Positions 34,395 through 44,295 of a stretch of DNA of 64,000 bases are shown here, one piece after another (the first letter of the stretch is position 1; every line of letters begins with the position of its first letter). The translations under genes and the position numbers were made by a program. The notes under the pieces are model-generated. The model was not told the DNA's origin and made no database searches. It saw only the letters and a list, made by a program, of their open reading frames with translations. Source of the stretch: an uncultured Bryobacteraceae bacterium. Lineage in GTDB: Bacteria > Acidobacteriota > Terriglobia > Bryobacterales > Bryobacteraceae. The DNA lies in assembly GCA_938003835.1 (NCBI GenBank), contig CALKXJ010000012.1, forward strand, positions 1 through 64,000, read 5' to 3'.

Positions 34395-34766
34395 TCAGCC
34401 GCTCATGCTATCACAGGCAAGTTTGCCGATCAAGTTGATGAGTTCCTCGGTTGGAACTGGCTTCTTCAGATAATGATCGACCAGGACGCGCGCAGCCGAC
34501 CTCTCAAAGTTCTCCTCCGCCCCCGAGAGCACCACGATCGGCACGGCGGAGCAGCACTGGCGCAGCTCCCCGATCAGCCGAAGCCCGTCCTCGGTTCGAG
34601 GCAGGCGCAGATCCATGACCACAATCGCCGGTTGGGCCTCCCCGAAAGCCTGAAGCGCCTCCTGCCGACTCGCGGCCGTCCACACGCGATGGCCGGCGTG
34701 CTCGAGGATGAGGCGGCGCAGCTCGAGCTGGTCCGGGTCGTCCTCGACCAGAAGCAGCCTGGCCAC
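34395..34766 (-). CDS. Single-domain response regulator
   Basis: 123-residue stand-alone CheY-like receiver. The acidic pair is in LLLVEDDPDQ (residues 9-10), the phospho-acceptor is Asp52 (VVMDLRLP), Ser81 stands at the Thr/Ser switch position and Lys102 at the invariant Lys (KKP). There is no output domain, so it would act by protein contact, or be one step of a relay. The start is a GTG codon. It begins 5 bases after the FxLYD-type gene's stop in the same direction, so the two are co-transcribed. No sensor kinase is adjacent. Confidence 0.88.
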   Translation of the reverse strand: MARLLLVEDDPDQLELRRLILEHAGHRVWTAASRQEALQAFGEAQPAIVVMDLRLPRTEDGLRLIGELRQCCSAVPIVVLSGAEENFERSAARVLVDHYLKKPVPTEELINLIGKLACDSMSG

Positions 34767-34771
34767 GGCCT

Positions 34772-35245
34772 TCAGTCGGCAAAGACGATCTGCGCGATCA
34801 CGAGCTGCGGCATCACCTGGTTCCAGCTCTTGGGCAGCGCGTCAAAGGGCAGGCGGAACCGGCGCGTTTCGCCGGGCTGCATCACTCCGTCCCGGGCCCG
34901 GACGATCGCCACCCGCTCGCGGTGGACGACCTCGCCGTAGGGGTCGTAGAAGACGCAGTTGAGCTCCACCAACTGGAGCGGCCGGTCCCCGTTGTTGGTG
35001 ATCTGCCCGATGATCTCCACCAGCGTCTGTCCCAACGCATTCTCGGTGGCCTTCATCTCGACGTCGCTGAGCTGGAGATTCCGCGTGTAGGCCTTGGCCT
35101 CGGGTGTCAGGATGGGCTCGGCGGGGGCCTGAACGGGGCTCTTCTCCAGATACCAGAAGATGCCGCCGGCGGCAGCCACAAGCGCCGCTAGCCAAAGCCA
35201 GCGGCGGCGCGACCTCGGGGTTGCTTGCGGAAGGGTTGGCGTCAT
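34772..35245 (-). CDS. Membrane-anchored FxLYD/DUF-type hypothetical protein
   Basis: 157 residues beginning at ATG 35245; the longer frame to 35314 has no support. A basic stretch (RSRRR) is followed by one membrane helix (WLWLAALVAAAGGIFWYL) and then a periplasmic beta-domain (about 60-157) with the pattern LVEIIGQITNNGDRPLQLVE and CVFYDPYGEVV, then PGETRRFRLPFD, typical of FxLYD-like immunoglobulin folds. The function is unknown. It is the upstream partner of the single-domain response regulator. Confidence 0.75.
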   Translation of the reverse strand: MTPTLPQATPRSRRRWLWLAALVAAAGGIFWYLEKSPVQAPAEPILTPEAKAYTRNLQLSDVEMKATENALGQTLVEIIGQITNNGDRPLQLVELNCVFYDPYGEVVHRERVAIVRARDGVMQPGETRRFRLPFDALPKSWNQVMPQLVIAQIVFAD

Positions 35246-35358
35246 CGGATCTTCGCGGCTCTTCGCCCCCGGCATCGCCCTCAAAAGCGGCGCCGCCGGG
35301 CGGAACACCATCAAGGTAGCACGCCCCGCCTCCGGCGCGGGAATCCCTCAAGACAGCG

Positions 35359-35386
35359 GGGCCGGCCTCCTGGCGAAGGCCGGCCC
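35359..35386. repeat. 10-bp GC palindrome downstream of the second giant receptor
   Basis: GGGCCGGCCT (35359-35368), 8-base loop, AGGCCGGCCC (35377-35386). It starts 28 bases after the stop of the minus-strand receptor gene. No T run follows on either strand, so it is a REP-like or factor-assisted terminator palindrome at best. A similar GCCGGCCC/GGGCCGGC palindrome lies between dprA and topA. Confidence 0.6.
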
Positions 35387-35413
35387 GCTTTCAGGCGAGC
35401 TGTCGGCCGGTTC

Positions 35414-38400
35414 TCAGAAATGCAGCCGCAGCGAGTACTGCACCTCGCGACCGTAGTTACCCGCGGCCGGGCCGATGGAGCGGCCGAAGGTGGCCGAGGT
35501 CACGCTGGTCGAGGGTGCGGCCAACATGAAGCTGTTCGGCACGTTGTAGGCTTCCAGCCGCAGCTCCATGCGGAAGCGCTCGGTGAGCTGGAAGAACTTC
35601 GCCAGCGTGCCGTCCCAGCTCCAGAAGCCCGGGCCCCGCAAGCCTTCATACTGCCAGGGATTCGTGCGGGGCGTGTAGGGGATGGCGATAGAGAACACCT
35701 CGGTGCGGAACCACTTGTCCGGCGTAGGATTCTCCAGGATAGGGTTGCCGCTCACCTCCATCTGGCCGAACCGCAGGAAGCTGCCGCAGTTCCACATGAA
35801 CAGATGGCTGGTCGACCAGCCGCCCAGAATCGCGTCGAGCACGGGATGCATGTTGGAGCCGAACTTCCGGCCCTTGCCCACGGGGAACTCCCAGACGCCG
35901 CCCAGGCTGATGCGGTGGCGTGGATCGGCGCTGGGCATCAGGGTCTTGCGGTCCAGATACTGGTCGTCGGCGTTGAAGTAGACGTCGCTCCTCTGGCGAT
36001 GGTAGTTGTAAGCTGCTGTGAAGGTGTAGCCGCCCGAAAAGGCGCGCTCCGCCCGGAGCTGCAACGCGTGGTAGCGGTCCCGGAACCCGTCCTTGAAGTC
36101 AATAATCAGGTCGCTGTACTGCGGATACGGTCGGAGCAGTTGCCGAACCGCCACCGTCGCCTGGTTCCGAAGCGACCCCGGGAACTTCTCCGGGGGGAGG
36201 ACGTTGTAGAACGGATTCGGGACTCGCGCATCCACGGCCGCCTTGTGCTGGTAGACTAACCGCGGGTCAACTAGGTTCACGTTGAAATCCTGCCCGCCAT
36301 TGCCCCAGATATTCGGCAACGGAGCATTGTGTCCGATGTTAAGGAAGTACGTGATGTCGGCCACGATTCGGTTGGGCAGCTCGCGCTGCAGGCTCACATT
36401 GACCCGGTCGTTGACACCCACCTTCATGTCCTGCAGGAACCAGGTCGCGCTCTGGCCGAGGTTTTCATACCGGCCCCGGCTCTTTTGCGCGGGCAAGATC
36501 AGCGGGTTTTTCGCGGCCGGGAACGGGTCGCTCAGCACGGCCTGCGGAACCCCTTCCACCATCGGCAGCGGGTTGGTGACTGCGCTATAGCCGTCGGCCG
36601 GAATGTACCAGCTCGAACCGATCGCGTTTACCATCGGCACGGCGTATCGACCCCAACCGACGCGCAAGGCCATCCGGTCGGAGAGCCGCAAGGCGACGCC
36701 CAGCCGCGGCAGAAACAGATTGCGCGGGGCCCTGTAAAGCCGGCGGTTGTTGGGGTCGGTGAAGATCCAGGCTCCGTTGTAGATCGGCGCGCTCTGGCGA
36801 ATCGCCGTCACCTGCGCCGGCATCTGTGGAGGTTTCGCCTGGAATTCCGGAATTGGATCTTTCAGGTCCAGGTAGCGCGACATCCGATCGAACTCTTCGA
36901 TCGGCGCCGTTTCGTACTCGTAACGCAGGCCGAGGTTTAGCGTCACGCGCCGACTCAGCCGGAAGTCGTCTTGGATAAAGACGCCGTACTGCCTGCGGAT
37001 GATGTTCTGCGGTGGGGCGTATCGGGCATAGGAGCTCGAGTCGATCACGCCAAGCAATACCGACGCCCAAGAGTCGCCGAATTGCCGGGTGTCTGGGCTG
37101 ATGAAGGTATTCGCCGTCGAGGCCGGCCCGAAATCCCAGCGCATCAGATTCGGCAGAACGTTCGTTCCCCAGGAATGCCGGTACGCAGCGCCGTATTTGA
37201 CGGTGTGCCGGTCGATGTTCTTGGTGACATTGCCCTGGATGCTCCACTTGCGCGGACGGTAAAACCAAGTGCTGCTCTTGCCGAAGCTGCCCTTGCCGCT
37301 GACGTTCATGTGCGGATAGTATATTGCCGGCACCCCGGAAAGGTAAGGTTTGTACCAGGTGTTATTGCCCCAGAATTTGCGCAGGCCCTCTTCGCCGACC
37401 TTGGCCCACTCGGAGTTGTAGTCGTCCTCGAGACCGCTATAGGAGCCGCGGATGTTCAACACCGTCGTCGGGCTCAGCGTCCAGACGGCGTCACCGGCGC
37501 CGTTGCGCGCATCCATCAGTCCGCCGTTGTCGGAGGGCACAGCCGGCGAGTTGGCATAGTTCTCGTTATCCAGGCGCGTGCGGAAGAAGCTCCAGCGGCC
37601 GAAGATCCGCAGCCGGTCGTTCACATGCCAGTCGGTGCGGTTCGAGAAGTTATGATAAAAGTTCCACCACGGGTATGTGAGCTTGAAGTTGTTCGTGCCC
37701 GTGATATCGTCGCCCGGGCCGTTCGGCTTCCAGACGTCCGCCATGAACACTTTCGCCGTCGGGTCGATCCGCGAGGCCGGGATGATGTTGCCCGGGAAGG
37801 GTTGCCGGGTGGCGCGGTTAGCGGCCGCGTCGAACTGAGTGGTCCAGGGGTCGTAGATGACGCGGAGGCCGCCCTGAATGTTTCTCGACTGCGAGAAATC
37901 GCCTGCGCGCTCCAGATCGGTCGGCAGTGTCCGCGTGCCCTCACGCGGCTGGATATCGCGCATGTACTCATACACGCCGTAAGTGAACAGCTTGTTCTTG
38001 ATGATCGGCCCGCCTGCGGTTCCGCCGACTACGTGCTTGCGCACGATCTGCTCGCTCCGTGTATAGCGGTTCGCCAGTGCATTGAGCGCCGGGTTCCGGC
38101 CGAAATAATACGCCGTGCCATGCAACTCGTTGGTGCCCGCCTTCATCGAGACGCTCATGGTGCCGCCGGCCGAGAAGCCGAACTCGGCGTCCATGCTGTT
38201 CTGCTCGACCGCCACCTCCTGGACGGCATCCATCGGCGGGGCGTAGGAGCCGCGCGAGTCCACCCCCAGCGGGGTCCCATCGAGCAGCAGGTCGTTGCGG
38301 CCGCCGGTGTTGCCGCCCACATCGACGCCGTTGGAGGACTGCATGTAGTACGGGTTGCGGTGTGCAATGTCCCAGTAGCGGTTGATCACCGCCGGGTTGA

Positions 38401-38872
38401 GCAGCACCAGCGTGAACGGGTTGCGCGCCAGCACCGGCAGGTCCGCCAGCAGGCGGCTGGTAATGGTCTGGGCCATCGTCGTCGTGTTGAACTTCACCTC
38501 GACAGGCGCGGCCTCGACGGTGATCGATTCGGCGACGTCGCCGACGCTCAGCGTGGCATTCACCGTCACGTCGCCTCGGGTGAGCACCGTGATGTTCTCT
38601 TGAACAAAGCGGTTGAAGCCGGCCGCCTGCACCGTCAGAGTGTAGGAGCCCGGCTCGACGAAATCAAAACGGTAGTTGCCTAACGCGTCGGTCTCGCGCG
38701 TCGTCTCGATGCCGGTCTTCACGTTGCGCAAGCTGACCGTCGCCCCAGGGATGGCCGCCTGGGTGCTGTCCATCACCGTGCCCATGACCCGGGCGCGGTA
38801 GTCTTGCGCCGGCGCGGGAGCAACGCAGAAGAGGAGCGCGAGAAGGCAGACGCCGATGAAAGCGTTCCGCAT
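35414..38872 (-). CDS. Giant TonB-dependent receptor with carboxypeptidase-regulatory domain (second copy)
   Basis: 1152-residue outer-membrane receptor of the same Oar/SusC-like class as the one at 26-30 kb. A signal peptide is followed by a CarboxypepD_reg domain at about 25-110 (VMGTVMDSTQAAIPGATVSL and FDFVEPGSYTLTVQAAGF), a plug (LPVLARNPFTLVLLNPAV, NDLLLDGTPL) and a long barrel ending YSLRLHF. It is not a close duplicate of the first. GGAGGT lies 9 bases before the ATG. It stands alone, with its nearest neighbours pointing away or separate, so the substrate cannot be guessed. The leader is about 110 bases long if the upstream TTGACA-like site is used. Confidence 0.88.
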   Translation of the reverse strand: MRNAFIGVCLLALLFCVAPAPAQDYRARVMGTVMDSTQAAIPGATVSLRNVKTGIETTRETDALGNYRFDFVEPGSYTLTVQAAGFNRFVQENITVLTRGDVTVNATLSVGDVAESITVEAAPVEVKFNTTTMAQTITSRLLADLPVLARNPFTLVLLNPAVINRYWDIAHRNPYYMQSSNGVDVGGNTGGRNDLLLDGTPLGVDSRGSYAPPMDAVQEVAVEQNSMDAEFGFSAGGTMSVSMKAGTNELHGTAYYFGRNPALNALANRYTRSEQIVRKHVVGGTAGGPIIKNKLFTYGVYEYMRDIQPREGTRTLPTDLERAGDFSQSRNIQGGLRVIYDPWTTQFDAAANRATRQPFPGNIIPASRIDPTAKVFMADVWKPNGPGDDITGTNNFKLTYPWWNFYHNFSNRTDWHVNDRLRIFGRWSFFRTRLDNENYANSPAVPSDNGGLMDARNGAGDAVWTLSPTTVLNIRGSYSGLEDDYNSEWAKVGEEGLRKFWGNNTWYKPYLSGVPAIYYPHMNVSGKGSFGKSSTWFYRPRKWSIQGNVTKNIDRHTVKYGAAYRHSWGTNVLPNLMRWDFGPASTANTFISPDTRQFGDSWASVLLGVIDSSSYARYAPPQNIIRRQYGVFIQDDFRLSRRVTLNLGLRYEYETAPIEEFDRMSRYLDLKDPIPEFQAKPPQMPAQVTAIRQSAPIYNGAWIFTDPNNRRLYRAPRNLFLPRLGVALRLSDRMALRVGWGRYAVPMVNAIGSSWYIPADGYSAVTNPLPMVEGVPQAVLSDPFPAAKNPLILPAQKSRGRYENLGQSATWFLQDMKVGVNDRVNVSLQRELPNRIVADITYFLNIGHNAPLPNIWGNGGQDFNVNLVDPRLVYQHKAAVDARVPNPFYNVLPPEKFPGSLRNQATVAVRQLLRPYPQYSDLIIDFKDGFRDRYHALQLRAERAFSGGYTFTAAYNYHRQRSDVYFNADDQYLDRKTLMPSADPRHRISLGGVWEFPVGKGRKFGSNMHPVLDAILGGWSTSHLFMWNCGSFLRFGQMEVSGNPILENPTPDKWFRTEVFSIAIPYTPRTNPWQYEGLRGPGFWSWDGTLAKFFQLTERFRMELRLEAYNVPNSFMLAAPSTSVTSATFGRSIGPAAGNYGREVQYSLRLHF

Positions 38873-38982
38873 AGTTGGCTGACCTCCGGATGGGAATCAC
38901 GATGGCGCCCCGGGCCGAGGACGCGCGCCGAAAACTTACGGAGCGCTGCGGAACCGGAGTCGAACCCCATCGTCGTGCAGAG

Positions 38983-39012
38983 AGTGTGCCACGACAGTTT
39001 GACCATGTCAAG
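38983..39012 (-). promoter_or_regulatory. Possible promoter for the second giant receptor
   Basis: On the minus strand TTGACA (39012-39007), 18 bases, CACACT (38988-38983). The -35 is perfect, the -10 is only fair. It would give a leader of about 100 bases before the receptor's ATG at 38872. Low confidence because of the -10. Confidence 0.35.
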
Positions 39013-39063
39013 TCCTGTCCCGGAAACTTGTTTCTCTATTGAAACAACAGCCGACTCCGCGTC

Positions 39064-41856
39064 TCAACGGATGGCCACGGTCGCCGAGGCCGGACTCGAA
39101 ACGCCGCCCACGGTGAGCACCACCGGCACGGCGCTGCCGACAGGCGCGCCGGCCGGCACCACCGCGTTCACTTGCATGACTCCCGCCACCAGACTCGGCG
39201 CCGCGCCCGCATACTGCACCTCCGCCGCCACGCCGCCGATCGTCACCGAAACCCCGAGCGCTTGCGACGGGATCGGTCCGAACACCGGAGAGGCGACCCG
39301 GCCATCGACGCCCGCCGGTCGCGTCTCGCCGCCCCCGGTGGCGAAGATTTGGATGACGGAGCCGCGCGGGGCCGGATTGTCCGGTGAGTTGACGGTGTTG
39401 TCCTGGTTCAGGATCGCCCCGGGTCCCACGCCGCTTGCGTTGAGCGTGAAGATCGCCGGAGCAGCGGCGGCCACGGGCACAACCACCTCGGCGGTGCGCC
39501 GACCCTGATATTCGACCGAGATCCGCGTCTCGGCCCGCCCGCCGACCGCGTAAGGAACGATCGCATTGACCTGCCCGGCTGAGGCCGCCAGCACCGGCGC
39601 CGGCGCACCGTCGAAGAGAACGCGCACTCCGGCCAGCTCCTTGGCCACCGTCAAGCTGGCATCGACCGTGAAAGCAACCAGCGTCTCCGGCCCCAGCCCG
39701 GCTCCGAAGAGACTCACGATCTCGCCCGGCGCCACCGGCCCCGGCAGCAATGAGGCGGCATTGACGATGCCGCCGTGCGCCAGGCACGGCGCGGCGGCCG
39801 AGCTTCCGAACGCAACGCGGGCGACGAACGCATCCCCACCGCGAAATCCCTGCCGGTAGGCGGTGCTGTAAGCGCCCTGCGTGGTGGGAAAGTTCGGCGA
39901 ACGCGTCGCGCCGACCACGACCGCGATGCCGCCGCTTGCCGCCGCCACGGCTTGGCCCTCGTCGTCGCCGCGTCCGCCGAGGAACAGCGCCTCCGGCGGT
40001 GAGCTGCGCTCAAGATCCAGACGCGCCACGAATGCGTCACGCCGGCCTCCGTAGCCGGTTTCGCACGGAGCGCTGGCACCGGGGAAATCCACCGAGGCGG
40101 TCTGCCCCGCGGCAAGCACCACACCCGGCGAATCGAGCGCAATCGCGTTGACCCGGTCGCCGGCCGAGCCGCCCAGATAGGTGCCGCGCAGCAGCTCCTG
40201 TCCGGCCGCCGAAAGCAGGACGATGAAGCCGTCTTCATACAGCCCGTTGTCGGCCTGCCGGCGTTGAAAGCCGGTCGGCGTCACCGGGAAGTCGAGCGAG
40301 CGCGTATAGCCGGCCACATACATCCTCCCCGTGCCGTCCAGCGCGACCGACGTCGCGACGTCGTCCGCCGAGCCACCCAGATAGGTCGAGTAAGCTAAAG
40401 CAGAACCGTCCGCACTCAGCTTGGCGACGAAGCCGTCCAGCTTCGAGCGCCGCTCGCGGCTGAGCGCTCCCGCCGTCACCGGGAAATCGCCCGAGGTGGT
40501 ATAGCCTACCGCGACTGCGCCACCCTGGGCGTCCACGGCGACGTCGAGCGCCTCTTCGTGCGAGGAACCGCACAGGAAATTGACGGAGAGAAGCGTCGAG
40601 CCGGCAGCGTTTAGCTTCACCAGAAAGGCGTCCAGTCCTAAGCCCGGGCAACGCGTGCTACGAAACGAGCCCCGCGTGGACGGAAAATTGTCGGAATTCG
40701 TCGCGCCGGCCAGATAGGCGTTGCCTTCCCGGTCGAGGGCAACTCCATGGATGCGGTCCGACTCGATGCCGCCGAGGTAGGTCGAATAAACAAACCCCGT
40801 GCCCTGCGGGTTGAGCTTCAACACGAACCCGTCCGGAGAGATGCCGTCGCCTGGCGCGGAGGTGCGGAAGCCGCCGCTCGTAGTAGGAAAGTCGAGAGAA
40901 TCGGTGTAGCCGACGACGAGGACATTGCCCACTGGATCGACGGCCAGGTCGGTGGCCACGTCGGTCCGTGAGCCGCCGATGTAGACGGCCCAGATGAGCC
41001 GCGCCCCATCCGGGGCTAGCTTAGCCACAAACACGTCGCCAGGGAATTGCGCCGGCGGCGGCAAGACCGGATTCGTCGCCGGAAAATCGGCCGATTGCGT
41101 CGTTCCAGCCACATAGACGTTTCCCTGGGCGTCCACGGCCAGGCCGCGGGCCTCGTCCGGCCCACTGCCGCCCAAGAAGGTCGAGAAACTGACGACGGGG
41201 TCGATGATCAACTCCTTGCCCGGATCGTGCGGCCCGAGCGCGATCTCGACCCGGTCGCGCCCGCGGATCCTGTATTCCGCTGTTACTGGATGCCGCCCCT
41301 GAGGTCCAAGCTGCCAGGCGGCGGGCCGGTGGTGGGTGAAGATACCGTGCGCCGTTTCGATCCGCAAGGCTCCGGCCGGATCGAGGCGCACCGATTTCAT
41401 CCCACTCAGGCGAAAGCTGATCCGCGCCGGGTTTGCTTCGGGCGCCAGGATAAGGTCGTATTCCAGGTGTCCGTCATGCGTGTAGAACAGTGCATCCACG
41501 CCGGCATAAAGGCCCCGGCACCGGACGCGCGGGTAAGCGGGAATCCCCGTCACCCAGCGCTTGCGATCGCCTCCTCGAATAAAGCTGACATGGGCCGGCG
41601 TCCCCTCGACTTCGAACCGGCACGGCCGGGCAGGGCTATCAAAGGTCACCTCCAGCGCCTCGCCCGGGCTGCCGTAAGGCCTGAAGATAATTCTCGGCCC
41701 GGCAAGCTGAACCGTGTAGCCATTGAAGCGAGCGGCGAATTCAATCCCGGAGGGCAACTGGCCCCGGTTGGCCTCGAAGACAGCGGGTAGCCCCGCTCGG
41801 GCCGGCAGGCAGGCAGCGAACAATCCGAAGCCAAGCAACCGCCTAACGGCCGACAA
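39064..41856 (-). CDS. Secreted SBBP beta-propeller protein with Solibacter-type C-terminal domain
   Basis: 930 residues. After a signal peptide comes a region found in many acidobacterial SBBP proteins (FEANRGQLPSGIEFAARF), then about eight beta-propeller repeats of about 55-60 residues (SFSTFLGGSGPDEARGLAVD, GNVYVAGTTQSADFP; later YSTYLGG and VAGYT..DFP). A C-terminal beta domain at about 700-930 begins GGIVNAASLLPGPVAPGEIV, the TIGR03437 pattern named from Solibacter. It is probably a surface-exposed or secreted adhesin or scaffold. The start used is TTG; a second TTG six codons later is possible. It overlaps the subtilisin gene's stop by 14 bases, so translation may be coupled. Confidence 0.85.
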   Translation of the reverse strand: MSAVRRLLGFGLFAACLPARAGLPAVFEANRGQLPSGIEFAARFNGYTVQLAGPRIIFRPYGSPGEALEVTFDSPARPCRFEVEGTPAHVSFIRGGDRKRWVTGIPAYPRVRCRGLYAGVDALFYTHDGHLEYDLILAPEANPARISFRLSGMKSVRLDPAGALRIETAHGIFTHHRPAAWQLGPQGRHPVTAEYRIRGRDRVEIALGPHDPGKELIIDPVVSFSTFLGGSGPDEARGLAVDAQGNVYVAGTTQSADFPATNPVLPPPAQFPGDVFVAKLAPDGARLIWAVYIGGSRTDVATDLAVDPVGNVLVVGYTDSLDFPTTSGGFRTSAPGDGISPDGFVLKLNPQGTGFVYSTYLGGIESDRIHGVALDREGNAYLAGATNSDNFPSTRGSFRSTRCPGLGLDAFLVKLNAAGSTLLSVNFLCGSSHEEALDVAVDAQGGAVAVGYTTSGDFPVTAGALSRERRSKLDGFVAKLSADGSALAYSTYLGGSADDVATSVALDGTGRMYVAGYTRSLDFPVTPTGFQRRQADNGLYEDGFIVLLSAAGQELLRGTYLGGSAGDRVNAIALDSPGVVLAAGQTASVDFPGASAPCETGYGGRRDAFVARLDLERSSPPEALFLGGRGDDEGQAVAAASGGIAVVVGATRSPNFPTTQGAYSTAYRQGFRGGDAFVARVAFGSSAAAPCLAHGGIVNAASLLPGPVAPGEIVSLFGAGLGPETLVAFTVDASLTVAKELAGVRVLFDGAPAPVLAASAGQVNAIVPYAVGGRAETRISVEYQGRRTAEVVVPVAAAAPAIFTLNASGVGPGAILNQDNTVNSPDNPAPRGSVIQIFATGGGETRPAGVDGRVASPVFGPIPSQALGVSVTIGGVAAEVQYAGAAPSLVAGVMQVNAVVPAGAPVGSAVPVVLTVGGVSSPASATVAIR

Positions 41857-44197
41857 TGGTCACCTCACGCGACAAAGTCCCGGCCTCGATCCGAAAGACG
41901 TTGTTGCCGGCCTGCGGCCCCAGCCGCACGGTGATGTCAAACAGGCCGGGTGCCTCCCTATCGGCCGAGTCGACGCTGACCACGCTGCCGCCTCCCGAGA
42001 CGACGGTCACCGTCGGTGCCGGCTGGCGCAGGGGAATGCCGGCGCCGTCGGTCACGCGGACGGAAATGGCCCGGCGTAGCAGGCTTCCCGGTGAGCCCTG
42101 TTCGGTTTGGTTGACAATTTTCAGAAATGCCGCGACGCCCGAAGAGATGGCATGCCACCACGGGATATGGATTTCGGCGCCCGTCTGAGGTCCGAGGACC
42201 CAGATGTGCCCCTGATACTCGCCCGGGGAGGCGCCTTGCGGCGCATATCGCAGCGAGATCGTCCTGGAATCGCGCGGCGGAATGGAGACGGAGGTCTCCG
42301 ACGGCGCCGGCGCGGGCCCGCCCTGATAACTTTGCACCATCACAGTCAGCGTCAACTCCGTGGTGCCGAGATTGAAGAGGGTAAGTTGCTCGAGGGCTTC
42401 GCTCGTGGTGGTGCCGAAGCTCACCGAAGTCGGATAGGCCGTCAGGGTGGCGTTGACCGCAGCCTCCAGATTCAACACGCCGCCCCCGACCGCGCGCACC
42501 GGCGCCGGCCGCCCGTCCGGCAAGACCAGGGGCGTGGCGGTGTTGATGAGCAAGGAGCGGTAGTGGCTGCCCGGGTAACCGGGACGCAAGCCTTTGAGCA
42601 CCGCCGCCGCACCCGCCACCAGCGGCGCCGAAAAGCTCGTTCCCTGCACCGTCTGGAAGCCGCCGCCGGGGGCCGCCGTGCGCACCGACGTTCCCGTCGC
42701 TACCAGGTCGGGCTTGATTGCGAAGTCCGTGCTCGGCCCGGTGCTCGAGAAATCGGCCAGGCGGTTCGGATTCACCGGGAACGGGCTGGAACGGAAATCG
42801 ATGGTCACCGTCAGGTTGTTCGAGGCCGCCAGCCGGCGTTTGATCGCCACGCCGTCATCGTAGCTGACCATGGCCGCGGGCAGCGTCGCGCTTCCGACCG
42901 CCATCGTAATGGGCTCCGGGCGCGCCTGGTCGGTGTAGACCAGCGCGCCCACGGCGCCGGCGGCGCGGGCGTTGTTGAGCTTCTCCTCGAACAGGCAGGT
43001 GCCCCGGAGGATCAGGGGGATCCGGCCGCTCAGGCTGGCGGCGGGAAGCGTACCGCAGACCAGGCCCGTCGGGTCGAGTGTCGCAGCGTCGATGAGCGGC
43101 GCCGTGAGGGGCTGGGCCGGGCGGGGACCGCTTCCCGGCAGGGCCCGGAAAAGCTCGCCGCTTGAAAGGCGCGCCGTCGCGCTGAAGATTCGATCGTTCC
43201 AGGTCGCGCCCACGGAGATCGCCGCCGGGGCCACGCTCAAGTCGCTCACCGTGAACGGCTCCGGTCCCTCGTTGCCCGCCGCCACCACCAGGAGCGTACC
43301 GAGCGCCGTGGCGCGCTCCGCCACGGCGGTGAATAGTTCGTCTGCGGGCCGCCCGGCAAAGACCGAACCGAGGCTCAAGTTGATCACATCCATGCCGTCG
43401 CTGACCGCGTCGTCGATCGCTTTGAGCACGATATCCTGCCGGGTGCGGCCGCTGCCTCGCTGGAAGACGTTATAGGAGCCCAGATACGCCTTGGGGGCGA
43501 CGCCAGCGATGACGCCGTCGGGACTCGCCACGGGCATGCCGGCCGCCGCCATTGCCGCCGCCGTGCCGTGACCGTCAGTGTCGCGCGCCGAGATGTCCGA
43601 CTCTCCGAGCAGCCTGAGATAGCTGCGCGCCACGATCACCTTATTGGAAGTGAACTCGAGGTCCGAGCTCTGGTTGACGCGCGGAAATCCCTCCGGCATG
43701 GGCAGGGCCGGATCGACGAAGGCCGGGTGGCGGTTGTCGATGCCGCTGTCAATGATGCCGATCTTGACGCCCAGACCCGCCAGATCCGCACCCCCCAAAT
43801 TGTTCCAGGCCTGCGGCGCCCGGTGCAGCGGGATCGCCCGGTCCAGGCTGGCCTGGAGCCAGCGCACCGGGTGAAGGCGCTTGACTCCGGCAAGCGACCG
43901 TATCCGTTCCACCTGCTCGTCCGGGATCTCCACCAGCAGGGCGTTCGCCACACGCTCGACTGAACCGTAGATGCGCGCCCGGTGCGGCGCCAGGCGCCGT
44001 CGCACCTGTCGCTGTTGCGCCCGAACGGCGGCACTGCGGTCGCCCGCCGCGCGCCGGGGCTCTCCCGGTTTGGCCCGCACCAGGGCGACGGGCTCTTCGG
44101 TCAGCTCGACGATGTAGCGTCCGGGGACAGGCTGGGCTGCCGCCGGCAGCCCTCCGAGTAGCAACAGCCAGGCCCCGAGCAAACTTGAACGTCTCAC
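41843..44197 (-). CDS. Secreted subtilisin-like serine protease (S8) with PA domain
   Basis: 784 residues, GTG start. A signal peptide is followed by an inhibitor-I9-like propeptide (about 25-110, RYIVELTEEPVALV and VERVANALLVEIPDEQ), then the S8 domain with catalytic Asp150 (GIIDSGID), His210 (DTDGHGTA), Asn309 (VVAAGNEG) and Ser521 (GTSFSAP). A PA insert lies at about 365-470 (RIPLILRGTCLFEEKLNNA). The last 200 residues are beta-rich (Fn3-like/Ig-like) domains. All catalytic residues are present, so it should be an active extracellular protease. It is transcribed with the SBBP protein gene that follows, whose start overlaps its end. Confidence 0.9.
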   Translation of the reverse strand: MRRSSLLGAWLLLLGGLPAAAQPVPGRYIVELTEEPVALVRAKPGEPRRAAGDRSAAVRAQQRQVRRRLAPHRARIYGSVERVANALLVEIPDEQVERIRSLAGVKRLHPVRWLQASLDRAIPLHRAPQAWNNLGGADLAGLGVKIGIIDSGIDNRHPAFVDPALPMPEGFPRVNQSSDLEFTSNKVIVARSYLRLLGESDISARDTDGHGTAAAMAAAGMPVASPDGVIAGVAPKAYLGSYNVFQRGSGRTRQDIVLKAIDDAVSDGMDVINLSLGSVFAGRPADELFTAVAERATALGTLLVVAAGNEGPEPFTVSDLSVAPAAISVGATWNDRIFSATARLSSGELFRALPGSGPRPAQPLTAPLIDAATLDPTGLVCGTLPAASLSGRIPLILRGTCLFEEKLNNARAAGAVGALVYTDQARPEPITMAVGSATLPAAMVSYDDGVAIKRRLAASNNLTVTIDFRSSPFPVNPNRLADFSSTGPSTDFAIKPDLVATGTSVRTAAPGGGFQTVQGTSFSAPLVAGAAAVLKGLRPGYPGSHYRSLLINTATPLVLPDGRPAPVRAVGGGVLNLEAAVNATLTAYPTSVSFGTTTSEALEQLTLFNLGTTELTLTVMVQSYQGGPAPAPSETSVSIPPRDSRTISLRYAPQGASPGEYQGHIWVLGPQTGAEIHIPWWHAISSGVAAFLKIVNQTEQGSPGSLLRRAISVRVTDGAGIPLRQPAPTVTVVSGGGSVVSVDSADREAPGLFDITVRLGPQAGNNVFRIEAGTLSREVTIVGR

Positions 44198-44295
44198 GCC
44201 TCTTGAGATGCCTTACCCAGCATACGCGGTTCTGCGGCCCGGGGGTTACCGGAGCTAAACTTTCCGAGCTTGTCGGCCGATGAGCGCTTGAGAGA

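Noticed and set aside
39064-41856. Repeated DNA in the SBBP gene as a tandem repeat or CRISPR-like array
   Set aside because: The period comes from diverged protein repeats; the DNA copies differ widely and there are no uniform spacers.
42107-43165. 352-codon plus-strand ORF
   Set aside because: Antisense to the subtilisin, which has a full catalytic set.
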